Source of the DNA: Echinarachnius parma
Taxonomy: Eukaryota > Echinodermata > Echinoidea > Clypeasteroida > Echinarachniidae
Length of the DNA: 64,000 nt
Assembly: GCA_037951105.1 (NCBI GenBank)
Contig: JBAMJV010003788.1
Coordinates: 124,001 to 188,000, forward strand
Reading direction: 5' to 3'
Part shown: in pieces, positions 27,801 through 42,800 of the stretch
Layout: each line of letters begins with the position of its first letter
How positions within the stretch are numbered: the stretch's first letter is position 1
Made by a program: the position numbers and the translations under genes
Notes under the pieces: model-generated
The model's database searches: none
What the model was told of the DNA's origin: nothing
What the model saw: the letters and a program-made list of their open reading frames with translations, nothing else

Positions 27801-30800
27801 ACGTCAACACATGAATATGTGAGTAATGTGTATGTCAACTGCCCGTAGAGGGCGATATATTATAGGAATGCATGGGCATGCATATAAAATACGGATCTAT
27901 TTATCCAGGATACAGGGCGTGGCTTCCACGTTGGTAATTCCATCCATTTCGTTAGATATAAACTTATATTATACTGGTTTTTATGTATATTATATCCCGA
28001 TCTGCTAATATTACATTGTGAGTGAAAATAACCAAAGAAAAAAGGGCGTCGCCGAGGTTTGAACCCTGTACCTCCAGATTACTAGAACGGTGCTCAACCA
28101 GTGGGCCACACAGACTCTTGCATAGGGGACGCTACCATGAAACCCTTCGCATTGCTCGATGCAATGAATAGGTAGGTAAGGATATAGGGTAGTAAATTAA
28201 AATCATATCTTATGATAGCTCGACCAAGATAAGTATTACGTAGTAATGCTATATTTATTTTGTATTAGCAAACTTGACAATATGGCGATGGATTCCATGG
28301 CTACATACCGGCACACACTGGACCCATATAAATTCTAGTTGGCCCATATGACCCCACATCTAATCCATGCAACAACACGTGGCTAAAATTGGGTATCTGG
28401 GACTGCAGAACCCACCAGTACCAACACACATTGGCTCCATCCCATGTGGAAAGCCCACCTGGTTTTGCGTCTAATGAGGATATAGACCTAAGTATGCTTG
28501 TAACCCATGTGTTCACCATCAAAACCCCACCTTAAATGCTTCGAGGTGTTTGGTGCAAATATTCACTGATTGAACTTTCAGACAATAACATTGTTATCGG
28601 AATTGATGTATCGACAATTTTATTAAAAATAACTGAACTTAATGAACTGTTACGATTACCTATTGGCAATAAACCTTTAAAAATGTAATATTATTACAAT
28701 CTCTTACGCATTAATGTCACCTATATCCAAACGGAGGCATACTGTATTGCATTGGGCAAATCGAATTGGGAGTTTGTGAGTTACAACGAATATGTGGAGT
28801 TTGTACGCTCATTATTTTATCCTTACCAGCGCAAAACATCACATTATACTTCGTTCAAAAATCGTTATAAAGGTCATTAAATGCCTGAAGGCATTACAAA
28901 AGACCACCTACACGCGTTAATCTTCACTAATATAACTGTCATCCTTTTCCGAGACGTTTTTGAATTGATATAATTGTCAACATGATTACACAAAACGAGA
29001 CTCGATGAATTTGACGATTACCTTTAGGCGATATATCATTTTAAATTTCATATTAAAAATCCCCAGGGCATTGGCGTCGCCTGTTTCCAAACAATGTATT
29101 CATGCCTCGACATTCCCCAGCTATTCATCACAACAGTTCATTTGGTAAATCAAATAAGAACTCCCTCTCTCAGTATAAGGGGATCTGGTAAGACCGTCCA
29201 AATACAGAGGGTTTGAATAAAACTCAAGTGGTTTTCTCATAGAGTGTTGTATTCGTATTACCATTACACGCATTGAAGATGTTTCGGTTTTTCGAAATAA
29301 TATCATTACGATTAGTGTTTGGTTTTAAATTTCAATTTATTTCAATTAACCCTCGGTTCCAACAAAACATTACAAATGAATTATAGTAATTTACACAATA
29401 TAGATATACATAGTGCAAACAAGAGGGGTCCACTTAAAGGCAGTGCTTGTACAATTGTGGACCCCTAAAATGATAGTTAGGGATATTGTATATTTTAATA
29501 AACACATTCTAGACTACAAAAAAGAAGAACTATAAATAAGAAAAAAGGGATGCCAGCACAGACCAAAGTGGGACAAGAGAGAACTTTACTTGACAAAGAT
29601 AGGAGAAGACGGACACAATACACATATTAGACACTGCCAAAAAAGAAGTGAGATATCAGGGGTACAATTTGAACAATGTAACATAAAGCGTGAATAGTAT
29701 AGTTGTGTTTTCCCCTTAAACCGAGGTTAAAACAAAATAGTATAATTCTTTTTAAAGGATACTGTCCGAAAATGAATTCTCTTTTCAGAAATTTTCCAAA
29801 AAGAGGACAATAAAGAAATCAGTCAATAATTATTTATAATTATGACTGTACGATACAATACGTGAGCTTTATAGGTAAACATCATACTTTCTATTTTCAC
29901 CTCTTCCCATACATATTGCATTGGGCAAATCGAATTAGAAGTTTGTGTGGCAAGATTGGTAGAGCGCTCGCTTTCCGATCTGGATATCCCGAGTTCGAAC
30001 CCCACTCACTGCGTTTGCCCTTCAGCAAGACAATTTGTTCACAATTGCTGTTCTCTACCCAGGTGTACAAATTGGTACCCGGAAGGATGGGAACGTGTTT
30101 CCTTAGCACTGTGTGCGACATGTTGGAATACTCCCCAGGGAGTGGAAAATGTGCACTTATTGTGCAGGATTGATTGGAGTGTGTATCCGTTGACCGGGGT
30201 AATAATACTATTGCGCCTGAGAATAGTGTACTAGAGTCATGGCGCATTACAAGTGATGTATATTATTATTATTATTAATAGAAATATGTGGAGTTTGTAC
30301 GCTCATGATTTTCTCATTCCCGCACACACAAACAAACACATCATATGTCGTTATCTTATTTAATGCCTGAAGACTTTACAGAAGATCACGTACATCTACT
30401 AATATTCACTGATTTAACGGTCATAATTGTGTCCATTCATTTGTGTATTGATATACAATATTGTCTACTTGATTGAAAAGAACTGAACTCAGTGAAACTA
30501 CGATTACCTTTTGGCGATATATCTTTGGAAATTTCATTTCATTAAAATCCCTAGGGCATTGACGTCACCTGTATCCAAACAAAGTATTCATGGCTCCAAA
30601 TTCCCCAGCTATTCATCAAAGTAGTGCGCTTGGTAAATAAAATGTGAACTTCGTCTTCCAGCTTAAGGGAATCTGGTATGATCGTCCAAATCCAAAAGGT
30701 TTAAATATATTTTTTTCCCTTCGAATTTTCCTTCGTTACAAAAACGTTAATGTTATTACCATTCAAGTGTTCGGATTTCTAACTATCCCCTGGAAAGTAA

Positions 30801-33800
30801 TGACTGTACAACACAGCACGTGAGCTTTATTATGGTGAATATTCATTCTTTCTGGTTTTCGTCTCTTCTCAGGCATATCGCATCGGGCAAATCGAATTGC
30901 GAGCTTGGTTCACCTTGTGACAGATATGTGGAGCTTGTACACTCGATTGTTCTTCTTCCCGCAGATCCAACAATATTACACTTAGACTATGCATGTCTTA
31001 TAATGCATCAAAGCATTAAGACGACCAGGTACACATACTAATGTTTATTGGTATAACTGCTATATCTTGTTCATACATTTGTTGTATTGATACACTTAAT
31101 TTGAATTTTATTTAATTTTATTTCCACAATGATCATTACAAACAAAACATGACATTGAGCAAAGTATACAGAATGATATGAAAATTAATATAGTATGCCA
31201 ATCATTGAACATACACACATAATCAGAATAAATAGATGGAGGAATCAAAACAAGTTTTCAAATAAAGGTGATCCCCTAAAAACCCCCCTAGAAAAAAACA
31301 TTCTAGACACCTGGTCTAGTAGGGGTAATACAATATGACAACAACAACAACATTCAGCACGAATCTAAAACATGATACACTAAACAATAAATACCCAGTG
31401 GGGAAGCGTGGTCGGACTGATTGGGGGGGGGGGGGGGGGGGGGCACGCACACTAATTGGGGGGCACACCTTGTGTATTCCTTTGTTTTTTCAAAAAATTG
31501 CCCCTTATGTTTTGTATTGTTTTTTTTTTCAAAATTATTGGGGGTGGAGGTGGGTGGGGGGGGGGGGGGGGGGGCGGGGGTTGGGGCGGGGCACAGGCTC
31601 CCCGTGCCCCTCCCCCCCCCGTAGCTACGCCACTGAAAATACCTATTGTCAAAATGCTTAGAAGACCTGAACTCAATGAACGGTCACGATTACCTATTGG
31701 CGATAAATCTTTAGAAATTTCATATCACCCTAACGTCGCCTGTTTCCAAACAATGTATTCATCCCTCGAAATTCCCCAGCTATTCATCAAAAGCATTGCG
31801 TTTGGTAAATCAAATGTGAACTTCTTCGTTTAGCTTAAGGGGAACTGGTAAGATCCATTAATGTAAATGTTCACTTATAACTTAGCCGATTTACCTGTAA
31901 GTCGTAGATTTAAATAAGTCCCGCGCTTATCTTAGCGAAACACAAAACGTAACTACTTCTCTAAACAAATGTTAATAATTTCATTACTGATAATGGCCTC
32001 GAGCTGTCATTTTACCATCATATTTGTACAGTTGTTATAAACTATATCTATCATTTCATTGCTGAAACATGCGCATGCCTGTACAATATTGTGAAACAGC
32101 ACATGTTGCTGAATGCTTTACCTATGGTTTATACAACTTTCATCATTTTTCCAGAATTTTTTTAAATTGATATTATTGTCAACATGATTACAAAAAAGGA
32201 ACTCGATAAATTTCACGATTACCCGTTGGCGATATATCTTTAGACATTTACCCTAACCCTATATCTTTAGACATTTCATATCATTAAAATCCCTAGGGCA
32301 TTGACGTTTCCTGTATCCAAACGATGTATTCATGCCTCGAAATTCCCCAGCTATTCATCAAAGGAGTGCGTTTGGTAAATAAAATATGAAGTTCACCTCC
32401 CAGCTTAAGGGAATCTGGTAAGATCGTCCAAATCCAAGACGTTTAAATATAATTCTCGTGGTTTTCTAATAGAGTGTTGCATTCGTATTACCAATATAAG
32501 CATTGAACATGTTTTTTTCCTTCGAATTTTCCTTCGTTACAAAAACGTCAATGTTATTACGATTAAAGTTTTTTGATTTCTAACTATCCCCTGGAAAGTA
32601 AAGTCTCTACAACACAGCACGTGAGCTTTTATATGGTGAATATTATTTTTTTTTCTGTTTTATGCCTCTTCCCACGCATATCGCATCGGGCAAATCGAAT
32701 TTGGAGCTGGGTTCACCTTGCAACAAATATGTGCAGTCTGTACACTCATGATTGTTCTTCTTCCCGCAGATCCAACAATATTGCACTTATACTATGTTTC
32801 TCTTTTTAATGCATCAAAGCATTAAGAATACCACGTAAACATGCCACTGTTATAATATTTTTTTTACATTTGTTCTATTGATATACTTAGTTTTATTTTA
32901 TTATATTTCATTTCCACAATAATCATTACAAACACAACTTGACATTAAAGTGATACCTGTAAAGTGTCAGATATTGCACAAAATGACATTTGAGACTTCA
33001 ATCCTATATCAATATCATTGCAAAATACAATTGAACGATTTGTGAAAGTTTGAAAGAAAACGAACACTGTTTACCTAGTGAAAAAAACGAATATTGAGTT
33101 CATATTGTATCACCGAATTCTGATGGTCTGCCATACTTTTGTCGCAGTAATGAATGATCCGTTTGAGATATTCGCACCCGTGTATTTTTACACACGTAGT
33201 ACATAATTCATGGAATTTGAACTCGCTCGGCTCAAAGTTCAATCTCCGGAATGTTCTCACGGGTGCTGCATGCGGACGTTCTCAGCTGAGACAATTGTAC
33301 TTTTTTTCAATTGCGTTGATTAACGCTTTAGAAATAATGATTTTCAATGATAATTATCTTCATACTAAAGGGACATTTGAAAAAATCAAACCCTATTTTA
33401 TTCTTCTTTTACCATAAGCTAAACAACACGGTAAAAGAGAAACGAGGAAGCTCCAAGTAATTTTCGTGGATTTGGACACTTTACAGGTATGACTTGAAGC
33501 AAAGTATACGGTATATGGTATGCCAATCATGGACCATACACACATATCAGAATAAATAGATGGAGGAATCAAAACAAGTTTTCAAATAAAGGTGATCTCC
33601 TAAAAATCCCCCAAGAAAAAACAATCTAGACACGTGGTCTAGTCGGGCCAATACAATATGACAACAACAACAACAACATACAGTACGAATCTAAAACATG
33701 ATACACTAAACAAAAATACCCAGTGGGGTAGCGTGGTCGGACAGACCGGGGGGGGGGGCACGCACACTAATTTGTGGGCACACCTTGTGTATTCCTTTGT

Positions 33801-36800
33801 TTTTTTCCAAAAATGGCCCCCTTATGTTTTGTATTGTTTTATATTTATTATTCGGGCGGGGGGGGGGGGGGGGGGCACAGGCTCCCCCTGCCCCCCCCCC
33901 CCCCTCCACCGTAGCTACGCACAGAAAATACCTATTGTCAAAATGCTTAGAAGACCTGAACTCAATGAACGGTGACGAACTGACGATTACCTATTGGCGA
34001 TAGATCTTTCTAAATTTCATATCACCCTAACGTCGCCTGTTTCCAAACAATGTATTTATCCCTCGAAATACCCCAGCTATACATCAAAAGTATTGCGTTT
34101 GGTAAATCAAATGGGAACTTCTTCGTTTAGCTAAAGGGGAACTGGTAACATCCATTATTGTAAATGTTCCCACATAACTTAGTGGATCATTTTCAGGTCA
34201 CAAAAGTACACCTGTTATTAACTATTCATCACTTTTTACTAGCTACCTATAATACAGGGTGTAGATTGAAACAAGTCCTACCCTTATCTTAACTGAGCGC
34301 AACACGTAAATACTCTAAACAAATGTTAATAATTGAATTAATAATATTGGCCTCGAGCTGTAATTTTACCATAATATTTGTACAGTTGTTATAAATCATA
34401 TCTATCACTTCATTGCTGAAACATGCGCATGTCTATACAATATTGCGAAGCAGCACATGTTGCTAAATGCATTAATTATGGTTAAGAAACCAATGCTGAT
34501 TGACATTTCATTCATTGTTTATGGCACATGTGGTAAAATACATTAATTACACTAGTATAACAGTGCAATTTGAAATTTCTCAATACTCAATAAACAGCAT
34601 AATAATATTACTTTTTCGAATTTTTAAATCATTACATTTTTTCCCCTCTTACATGTGTGCTTACTCAACCATGCATGGATTAATGGTAACCTCTAATTTG
34701 TACATATGTTTCTCCTAACTATCATATATATATTTTGGTAAAACAAAATCTTGAATCGATTCTCGGTTATGAAAATATGAGTTGTTGTTTATGGGGGTAG
34801 CTACCTTTTGTGTTTGGTTTATAAAGGAAAAACAATGCTGCTCCAAATCACTGCAAATATTTAGGTTACACACACTGTGTAAAAACTGACGATGGGTGTG
34901 TTTTTATGAGATATGATATGTCTAAATCCCATAATAAATAAGTGTCATAACACCGAGTACTGAGTAAAATGCAAAGAGGTTTGTGCTATCCAACTTTATT
35001 ACATTTGTACACATTTAAATTCTTCAAGTAAATTATTTAAAATCCGAACACTTTTCTCATAGATTCGTTTTGAAAGTACGGACAATTTTGTATCGGTTAT
35101 AAACCAACAATGAGGTATGAAAACAGCTAGAATTCGAGGTAAATGTTGTGGATTTTTAAAACGTTACTTGAAGGGATGCAGCCCTGTAAAGTGTCACGAA
35201 AATTACTTGGAGCTTCCTCGTTTCTCTTCAACCGTGTTGTTAAGCTTATGGTAAGAGAAGAATAAAATAGGGTCAGATATTTTTCAAATACCCTTATCTA
35301 TCATTCAGCTCAAAAGCGTTAATTAACTGCCATTAACCTCATAAACATCCGTTTTAAAAGGTGACGCATATTTTCGATTTTTAACCAGGAAATCAGTGTC
35401 CTTTTTAAATGAAACTTTTCTACATCACTAGACATATCTTTCAATGATTTTGGTACAGAATTTAAGTCTCAAATGTTATTTTGGGCAATATCTGACACTT
35501 CACAGTGCACTTTTAATGATCGAATATAACAAATGCAACTAATGCAACGACATTTAATTTATCAAACTCACATGCATCGCGCAGCGGTTATCACCCATTC
35601 TGGTGCGATTAAAGTAGCTCCACATAACAACTTTCCGTCTGAGTCCACTAGGTAGGCCATCCAAGGAAATGTTGCATTGGCTCCTTCTACTAAGCCGTCT
35701 CCGCTTGAGTTGTAAGCAGGCCATGCGCCGCATGTGACGTCTTCAAGATCGTGAAAAGAAAAGAAAGAAATACATTGGAACGAATATTACACTGAACATC
35801 CGTTTTGCATAATTCATACTATGGAACTGATCAGAGATACCATCAACAAAGCATTTATTAAAAATGTATTGTAATGCCAATTACAATTGTACATGTTTTT
35901 GTACAAAACAATTATCAAATGACGTTTAAAGAGAATACACCACCTTAATGTATCACTCGCTTGTAAATTTTAGTTAAATTTTACCCTTCGAGTTTCTTTT
36001 TTGTCAACGGAAAACCCTACGGTTCGTGTTATTTATACATTATACAGGGTGGTCCCCCAAAACGGAATGGCACACATCCAAAAATAAAATACCAAAATAA
36101 TTATGTCTATCGGATGGGGTATCTATTCCGATGAAAAACGATACCAAGAACAGTCATTTTAGTCGTGTAATCTTTGTTTTAGTGCGCTGTAAGTGACACC
36201 TTGTGAGGTTCCCAGTTTTTCAATTTTTTGCCAATTCAGTGCCTGATAATTCGCACTTCCTGCCCATCATAGTATCTACCAACTATGCCAATTCACTCGG
36301 CACACAGCTGAATGTACACTAACAATGGCACGCGCATTGCTCGTTGTTCGATGCTATGGTGGGCAGTGAGTACGATTTATCAGACACTAACTTAATACAA
36401 CATTACATAAATGGGAGCTTGTCATGGTGTCCCTCACAGCGCACTAAAACAAAGATTACACAACCAATATGACTGTTCTTGGTATCGTTTTTCATTGAAA
36501 AAGACACCTTAATAATAAGTGAACATAATTAGTTTTGTTACTATACTTTGGGAAGTGCCCCCTTCCTTTTTTTGAGGTCACCCTATATAGCTACTGGCTA
36601 ACAGAGACACTTTTCTGTGAAGTGGCGTCATTAGTAATTGATGTGTATGAGTTCAAACTCCATAAGCCAATAAATAAGGTACAAGACCAGAGTGTTAGCT
36701 CAGAGTAATTTTGATTGAATTTGACAAAGTTAATAGATCACTTAAAGGGGTAGTAAAGTTTTGGTAATGCTGAGCTTTAGTAAACAAATCAAAGCTTTAC

Positions 36801-39800
36801 TAACAGACTAGTGATTATAACTCCACCATGCTGGGAAGGTATAGACAAGCCTGTTATAATTCGTAGAGAGCCATTCAAGCACAAGAGGACACTCTGTAAC
36901 AAAGCACTGGTTTCAACCATTTTTCAAACAAAATATGCATGCGATCATGGGCGTCGATACTTACGTAATACCTATTCATCACGGGGATGAATGAATAAAT
37001 AATCCTCCCTGATGAATGGGTATTAATTACGGATCGACGCCTATGCATGTAATGTTTTGTTGAAATTTACAACATCGGCATGTCCAGCTAGCTGGGAAAA
37101 CATGTTTGAACCATTTAAAAAAAAAATTATTCATGTAATGTTTTGTTGAAATTATGATTAAATAGAGACAAATTATCAACAACTATTCAAAGGCCTCTTT
37201 CAAAAATATTTGAAAAAGTGTAAGTATAAGAATACAGAAATCACTGAATGAATCTGGGGCCCAGATTTATTCCGATAGGATATATTCATTGATTTTTCAG
37301 CCGTTTCTGATCCGATTTTGATCAAATAAAGTTTATTCTGTTTTAGAAATTGTACGGTCTTTCAAATGTTGCACTCTGTTTGTCATTATCATACACACAA
37401 TAATTTTAGTGATCTTCCCGTTTAATTATTATGGTAATACTAATTAAGTCTGTGGACAGTGTTTCTCAGAACAGGGCATAATACACAATGTTTTTTTCAT
37501 ATACGACAGACTACTGACTAAGGATAACCTAGCCCGAAATTCTCTATTAAATTTAAAGTTTGATATTTAGGGCAATTTGAAAGAGACAGAATGCAAGTAT
37601 TGCGTGCTGACATGATCCTGTACAGTTAGGCTAATCACGCGATCTGTTCACACAATACAGTCTGTCCCTATTGTATCCCTCAACATATTGTCAGAGGGCT
37701 GTGTTATTTATATTATCTATATTACAAGTATTACTTTAACCCTCTGGGTGCCATGCTCAACTCTGGTTGCCATACTCAAATTGTACGATTGATTGATTGA
37801 TGTGTTCCTTAGTGCACGAAATATAAAATACAGTGTGGAATAAATCATGATTGGCACTTGATTCATATGGCACATATTCTATTCACTATAGATACAAAAG
37901 AGGATTTTAAGCAATCCAGGTACGCTCGTCTTACAAACAAGGTAAAGCGGAAGGTTTGCGATATAATCTGGCACCCATGTTCCTACTAACTTGAACAAGC
38001 GGTGCCAGCATACCTCTCTTGTAGTGGGAAGGTGGTGTATACAAATGTATGAGGCAATCTGACAAGCCCTCTAGAAACGACAAACGAACAGTTTTTCGAA
38101 ACAAAAAAATTTGAGGTTTACGAACAGAAGATGACCATTGTTTGGCGAAAATGTGTAACATCAGTACAAATCAGTTGTAATGAATAATCAATGTTTTTTA
38201 TAACAAAACAGTGAAATTTCGAAAAGAAAAACAAGTTGGGATCCAAAGATACAAATTTTTACTTTGAAGAGGAATCTAGAATCTCGGGAGAATTGTGTAC
38301 TCGGTCGGGGAGGGGGGGGGGGGGGGGGGGGGGACCTATGCGCCCCAATCCCATCTAATTTGTTAAATGAACTACTAAGACATGATTATTCATGGAGAAT
38401 AGAATGGATCAAGTATTCATTATTTGTTTTGCACAGAGTATTATGTTATTATGTACAACCACGAGAGAACTGTGTGTATTACTTACAATTTATTGTACTC
38501 ATCTACCTTAGAAATTTAGATTGAAATTTAAATTATATCGTACAAAAAAACAACATACACATTGTTTAGTAGCTGCAGTGCTACTTTATTGAAGACCTTA
38601 TCAGCACATTATATTACTATTGCGTACTCTGAACAATTTAAGGTCATTTATTTGTTTATAATCAAGCCCTGCACCTGAATTTCTGCCCTCCATTTCCCGT
38701 GTTTAGGTGCAATACCTTTGTCATTTGTCATTTTCAAAATATACTACAATTGAACTAAAGTTTTAATTTAATACGAATACTATTAAGTTATAAAATACAA
38801 ATACAAAATTAGCAGGGTATTGCACATTTGCTTCCCAGTCTGTAAAGATTGTCTGAATTTGAATAAGAAGATGATCTGATCTGCTTATGGGTTTGCTTGA
38901 TGAGTATAAGAACGTGGCATAAATGTTAATTTTGGAAAAATATTTCCAAAAATTGTGTTTTTTACAATTCCTATTACATCTACGCACTTACGAATAACAC
39001 AGTTTGGTTTTAATTGTGTCTTTCTCAGATCAGAAAATAAATTCAAACTCACCTGCAATTGGCGTTGGGCGTGTTGTAGAAGTATACCATCCGGCATCTG
39101 TTAAACATGGATATTTTTACGTTAATACCAATTATTTATTGTTTATAGAAAAGCCTAAATCTTGGAAAAAGGCCAATGGGAACAATTAATTTTTAATAAA
39201 TCTTCATGTAATCTCAAAGGTGTATGACATAGATAATTGAATACATGCAATGGAAACAATGCAATGCTATTATATGAGGTCAATGTTAGCTGCTAGATCA
39301 GGACAGCTAATTAGCATTACACATGAGGGGTCATATCAAAGACAAAATAAATACTTGATTTTGTGATATTTTTCATTTTCCAAAATGATTAGTGGAACAT
39401 TTGAAACTAGATACAAATACTTTATTTGTTTCTTCTCACAAAAACTCTTTGCCTTATTCACCATTTACTTTGAATTGTGACATCACATAGATGAAGTGTA
39501 CAATGTTATAACAGAGGGTCAAATTCGTAATTAGGAAAGTTATGCATCTTACTGTTAATTCTCATAACAAATTCTATTCAGCCGAGGATGATCTAAGTTT
39601 GTAAATAAAAGACCATTACAAAAAAAGAAAAGGCTGAGGTATCTTATTCACGACACTCTAACATTAAGGATATTTTGAGCTGATTTCGGAAAATCGACTT
39701 CTGAAAAGAATTAATTACATGAGCAAATGAAAAAGACTTTAGCAATAAAATATGCCAACAAAATTGTAACACTATTCCTCTGTGTGCTGTCACCATTTCA

Positions 39801-42800
39801 AAGGGATCTATGAATATGGCAAAGAATTATTCAACAGGAAAAATATAAAGTACATCTGATATTCGAACAATTTACCTAATACAACGAACTCATTTTAGGG
39901 GTCCCAATTGTTTGTTTTACATTCCTTACTTACTACTAATATAACAACATATATGATACATGTATAACAAGCAAACTTTCCTGGTCCCAAAAACCTCATT
40001 TAAGAAGTATCCGCTATATTTTCATAACAATTACCACAAGTTTAAATTGGTACATGCAAAAAAAGCGCTATGAAACATTTATGTATTTAGCGCTATAGAA
40101 TAACTTATATTGTATTGTAAATGAAATATTTGTAAACCCCTTTCTGATGTTTTAGTAATAATGCGTGGGTTATGGAAACCACATTGTACATCATGATTCT
40201 TAAAGGGTACCACCACCCAAAACTAATATTTGTATAATAGAAAGGTAACATCTTTAGTATTCCATTCCATCAACAAGTTCACAAAAATATGTTTGCAGAA
40301 AAAGAAAAAAAAAATTGGAAACCGCATCACCATTCTAAAGCATGCGTTTATGCGGTCTGAATTGTGTAGACTACCGCGGGTGCAGCAAGCGAATCGCTCG
40401 GAATTATTTTGCCTACAAACGTACGCGTGAGTAGAATTGGCGCACTCGCAAACCAGGAACCAGGAAATAGTAGTGGTTCCGTAAGTGTTGGAAATTAATT
40501 GCTTTGTTTATGAATTACTCAACCCTTTGCAAAATGTTAGGTATCTATTTGATATCACAAAACAGTACCAAAACATGTAGTAATGTGTTGTTATTTGCCC
40601 GGTGGTCCCCTTTAAAGGTACTTCAGATTCGTCAAATCAGATGCGCGGCGCCATCTTAAGTACACGTTGCGCACGGTGCGTGATGCACGTTAGCTCAGTG
40701 TCATGCGGTGCGCGCAAACTGGCCCAGTTCAAAATGGCGACCCGCTGTGTAGCATCCCCACGCTTGATGCCCTTTAAAGTAGATAAATAGAGCTTTTCCG
40801 CTATGCATGACGAGTTGAACTAATATATTCAAGCCCCAGTATAGTTCCGATACACAGTCAACTTACAACACAAATATAATGGGTCTAATCAATCGAGCTA
40901 CATGAACTCTCAACTTTTGAAGAAAAAACAACAGCAAACACATATAATCATGGGGAGACTTCATGTTTTCTGTATAGGTTCAAGTAAATAGCTCCCTGTA
41001 GTGTCTCACAATTTGTCATCAAAGTGACTCAAGGGCAATTTTATGCTATTTTATGGTCGGAAAGAATAGTGCACTTTTCTGTAAAATTATACAAATCTCT
41101 TCGAATGTACCAAAAGTATACTTGGCCTATAATATAAATATGTATATATATATATAGAGAGAGAGAGAGAGATTTTTGTCCTGGAATCAGGACTTCTTTG
41201 TAGGTACTGTATACTGAGTGTTAAAAAAAAAACTTTGAAAAAGCTCCCAAATAAAACAAATGTGACAGCCAAAATGCACAACCAATTCCGGCATGACATA
41301 ATTTTCATACCCTTTACAAAAGTGGCTAGTGGTCACCAAAGCATTAAATATTGTCAGATATGACAGAAGGGATCTTCAGCTATCCATATATAAACATTTT
41401 CTAAAAGTATTACATTTTTTTTTTTCTTTTTTTTTTTTTTGGGGGGGGGGGGGGCACTTTTCAATTTTTTGGGAAGCACCTTTATAATTATAGGTTGATC
41501 AGAAACTAAAACAAAACAGATATTCTTTTACACACGTGGGGCTTTACTCGCAAAGCCCTAGTCTACTTAAAACTGCCATACATTTTACACGTGCATGAAC
41601 AATCTTTCACGTCTGGCCCCAAGCAGATTTGGAATCAACCCCTTCATTTTATACAAAACTCAATAAAAGACATTGTACATGTCTGTACAAAAAAAAAGGG
41701 ATTTTCAATAAGTTCATAATACGAATGAAGCTTTTGTTCAATCTGTGGTAAATTCATGCATGACAGCAGTACCCCACTGTTTATTTCTGTAATAAAGAGG
41801 TATGCCCTTTGCTCCTTCTGCCAAATGCGCGGGAGCGTTCAGGTTTATTCAAACACAATGTCTGCACCAAATAAGAGATATCAATAGAATCCAAAGTTTC
41901 ACGTTGGAGATGAATGCTAGCAGCTTCCGCACCCCAACTTTTGTTGTAAGGGGTCAGGGGGTGCTGCAGCACCCCGCATCCCCGGTTTTTCAGTGTATGG
42001 TTGTTATTCAACAAAACCCGTGCAAAATAAGGATGTAACCAAACGAGCCAGCATAAATATACACCAGGATGCCCACGGGGTAAATGGAGTACGAAATAGA
42101 AGGATACTACAACTACAACAACAATATACTAATTTTACCGCATGTACTAATTTCACTAATGCTAAGGCTAATGAATAGTATCTACATAATTAAGTTGATT
42201 GTAGCTAATTTTGAGTCATTTAATAATTTAACACTAGTTGAGGCATCCCACCGTGCTCAGCAGAGAAGATTGAATCGTTCCTTTCGGTAAATTGAAGACA
42301 TGACCAAATTATCCATAGACATTTCAGAACAAATAAAGAAGCTAGTACATTATCATGTGAGTAATGAAAATTTTCTTATAGTATCGTCATTCTGGTTACA
42401 GGAATATAATCATATCATCATTACAGTTGTTATTCAAAAATAAAATAAACCCCAACTCACCTGTTGTTGGCGTGAGACCGTCCCCGGATCCAGAACCATA
42501 ATCCCAGGGATCTGTTGGACATATGCATAATAATGCCAAGCATTAACTATATTTAAAGCGATCCATAATATTTTACAAATTAAATTACAATTTCTTGGAG
42601 ATGTCACATGCCTCTTGTAACTCGGGTTATCGATTATGGTAATATGATAATTAGTTTTGATTGAATTAAATTCGTTCTAGGAACGGTATTGATTGTAGTC
42701 GAAAAATATGAAGCAATTTATTGATTTATTTATTTATTTAATTTGTTTATTCTCCACTCATGGGATGGATTGCTCTTGTCAGCTACAAGCTGCTTTTCAA

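Noticed and set aside
31335-31833. Gly/Pro-rich readings on both strands
   Set aside because: Created by long G homopolymers, likely of uncertain length in the assembly.
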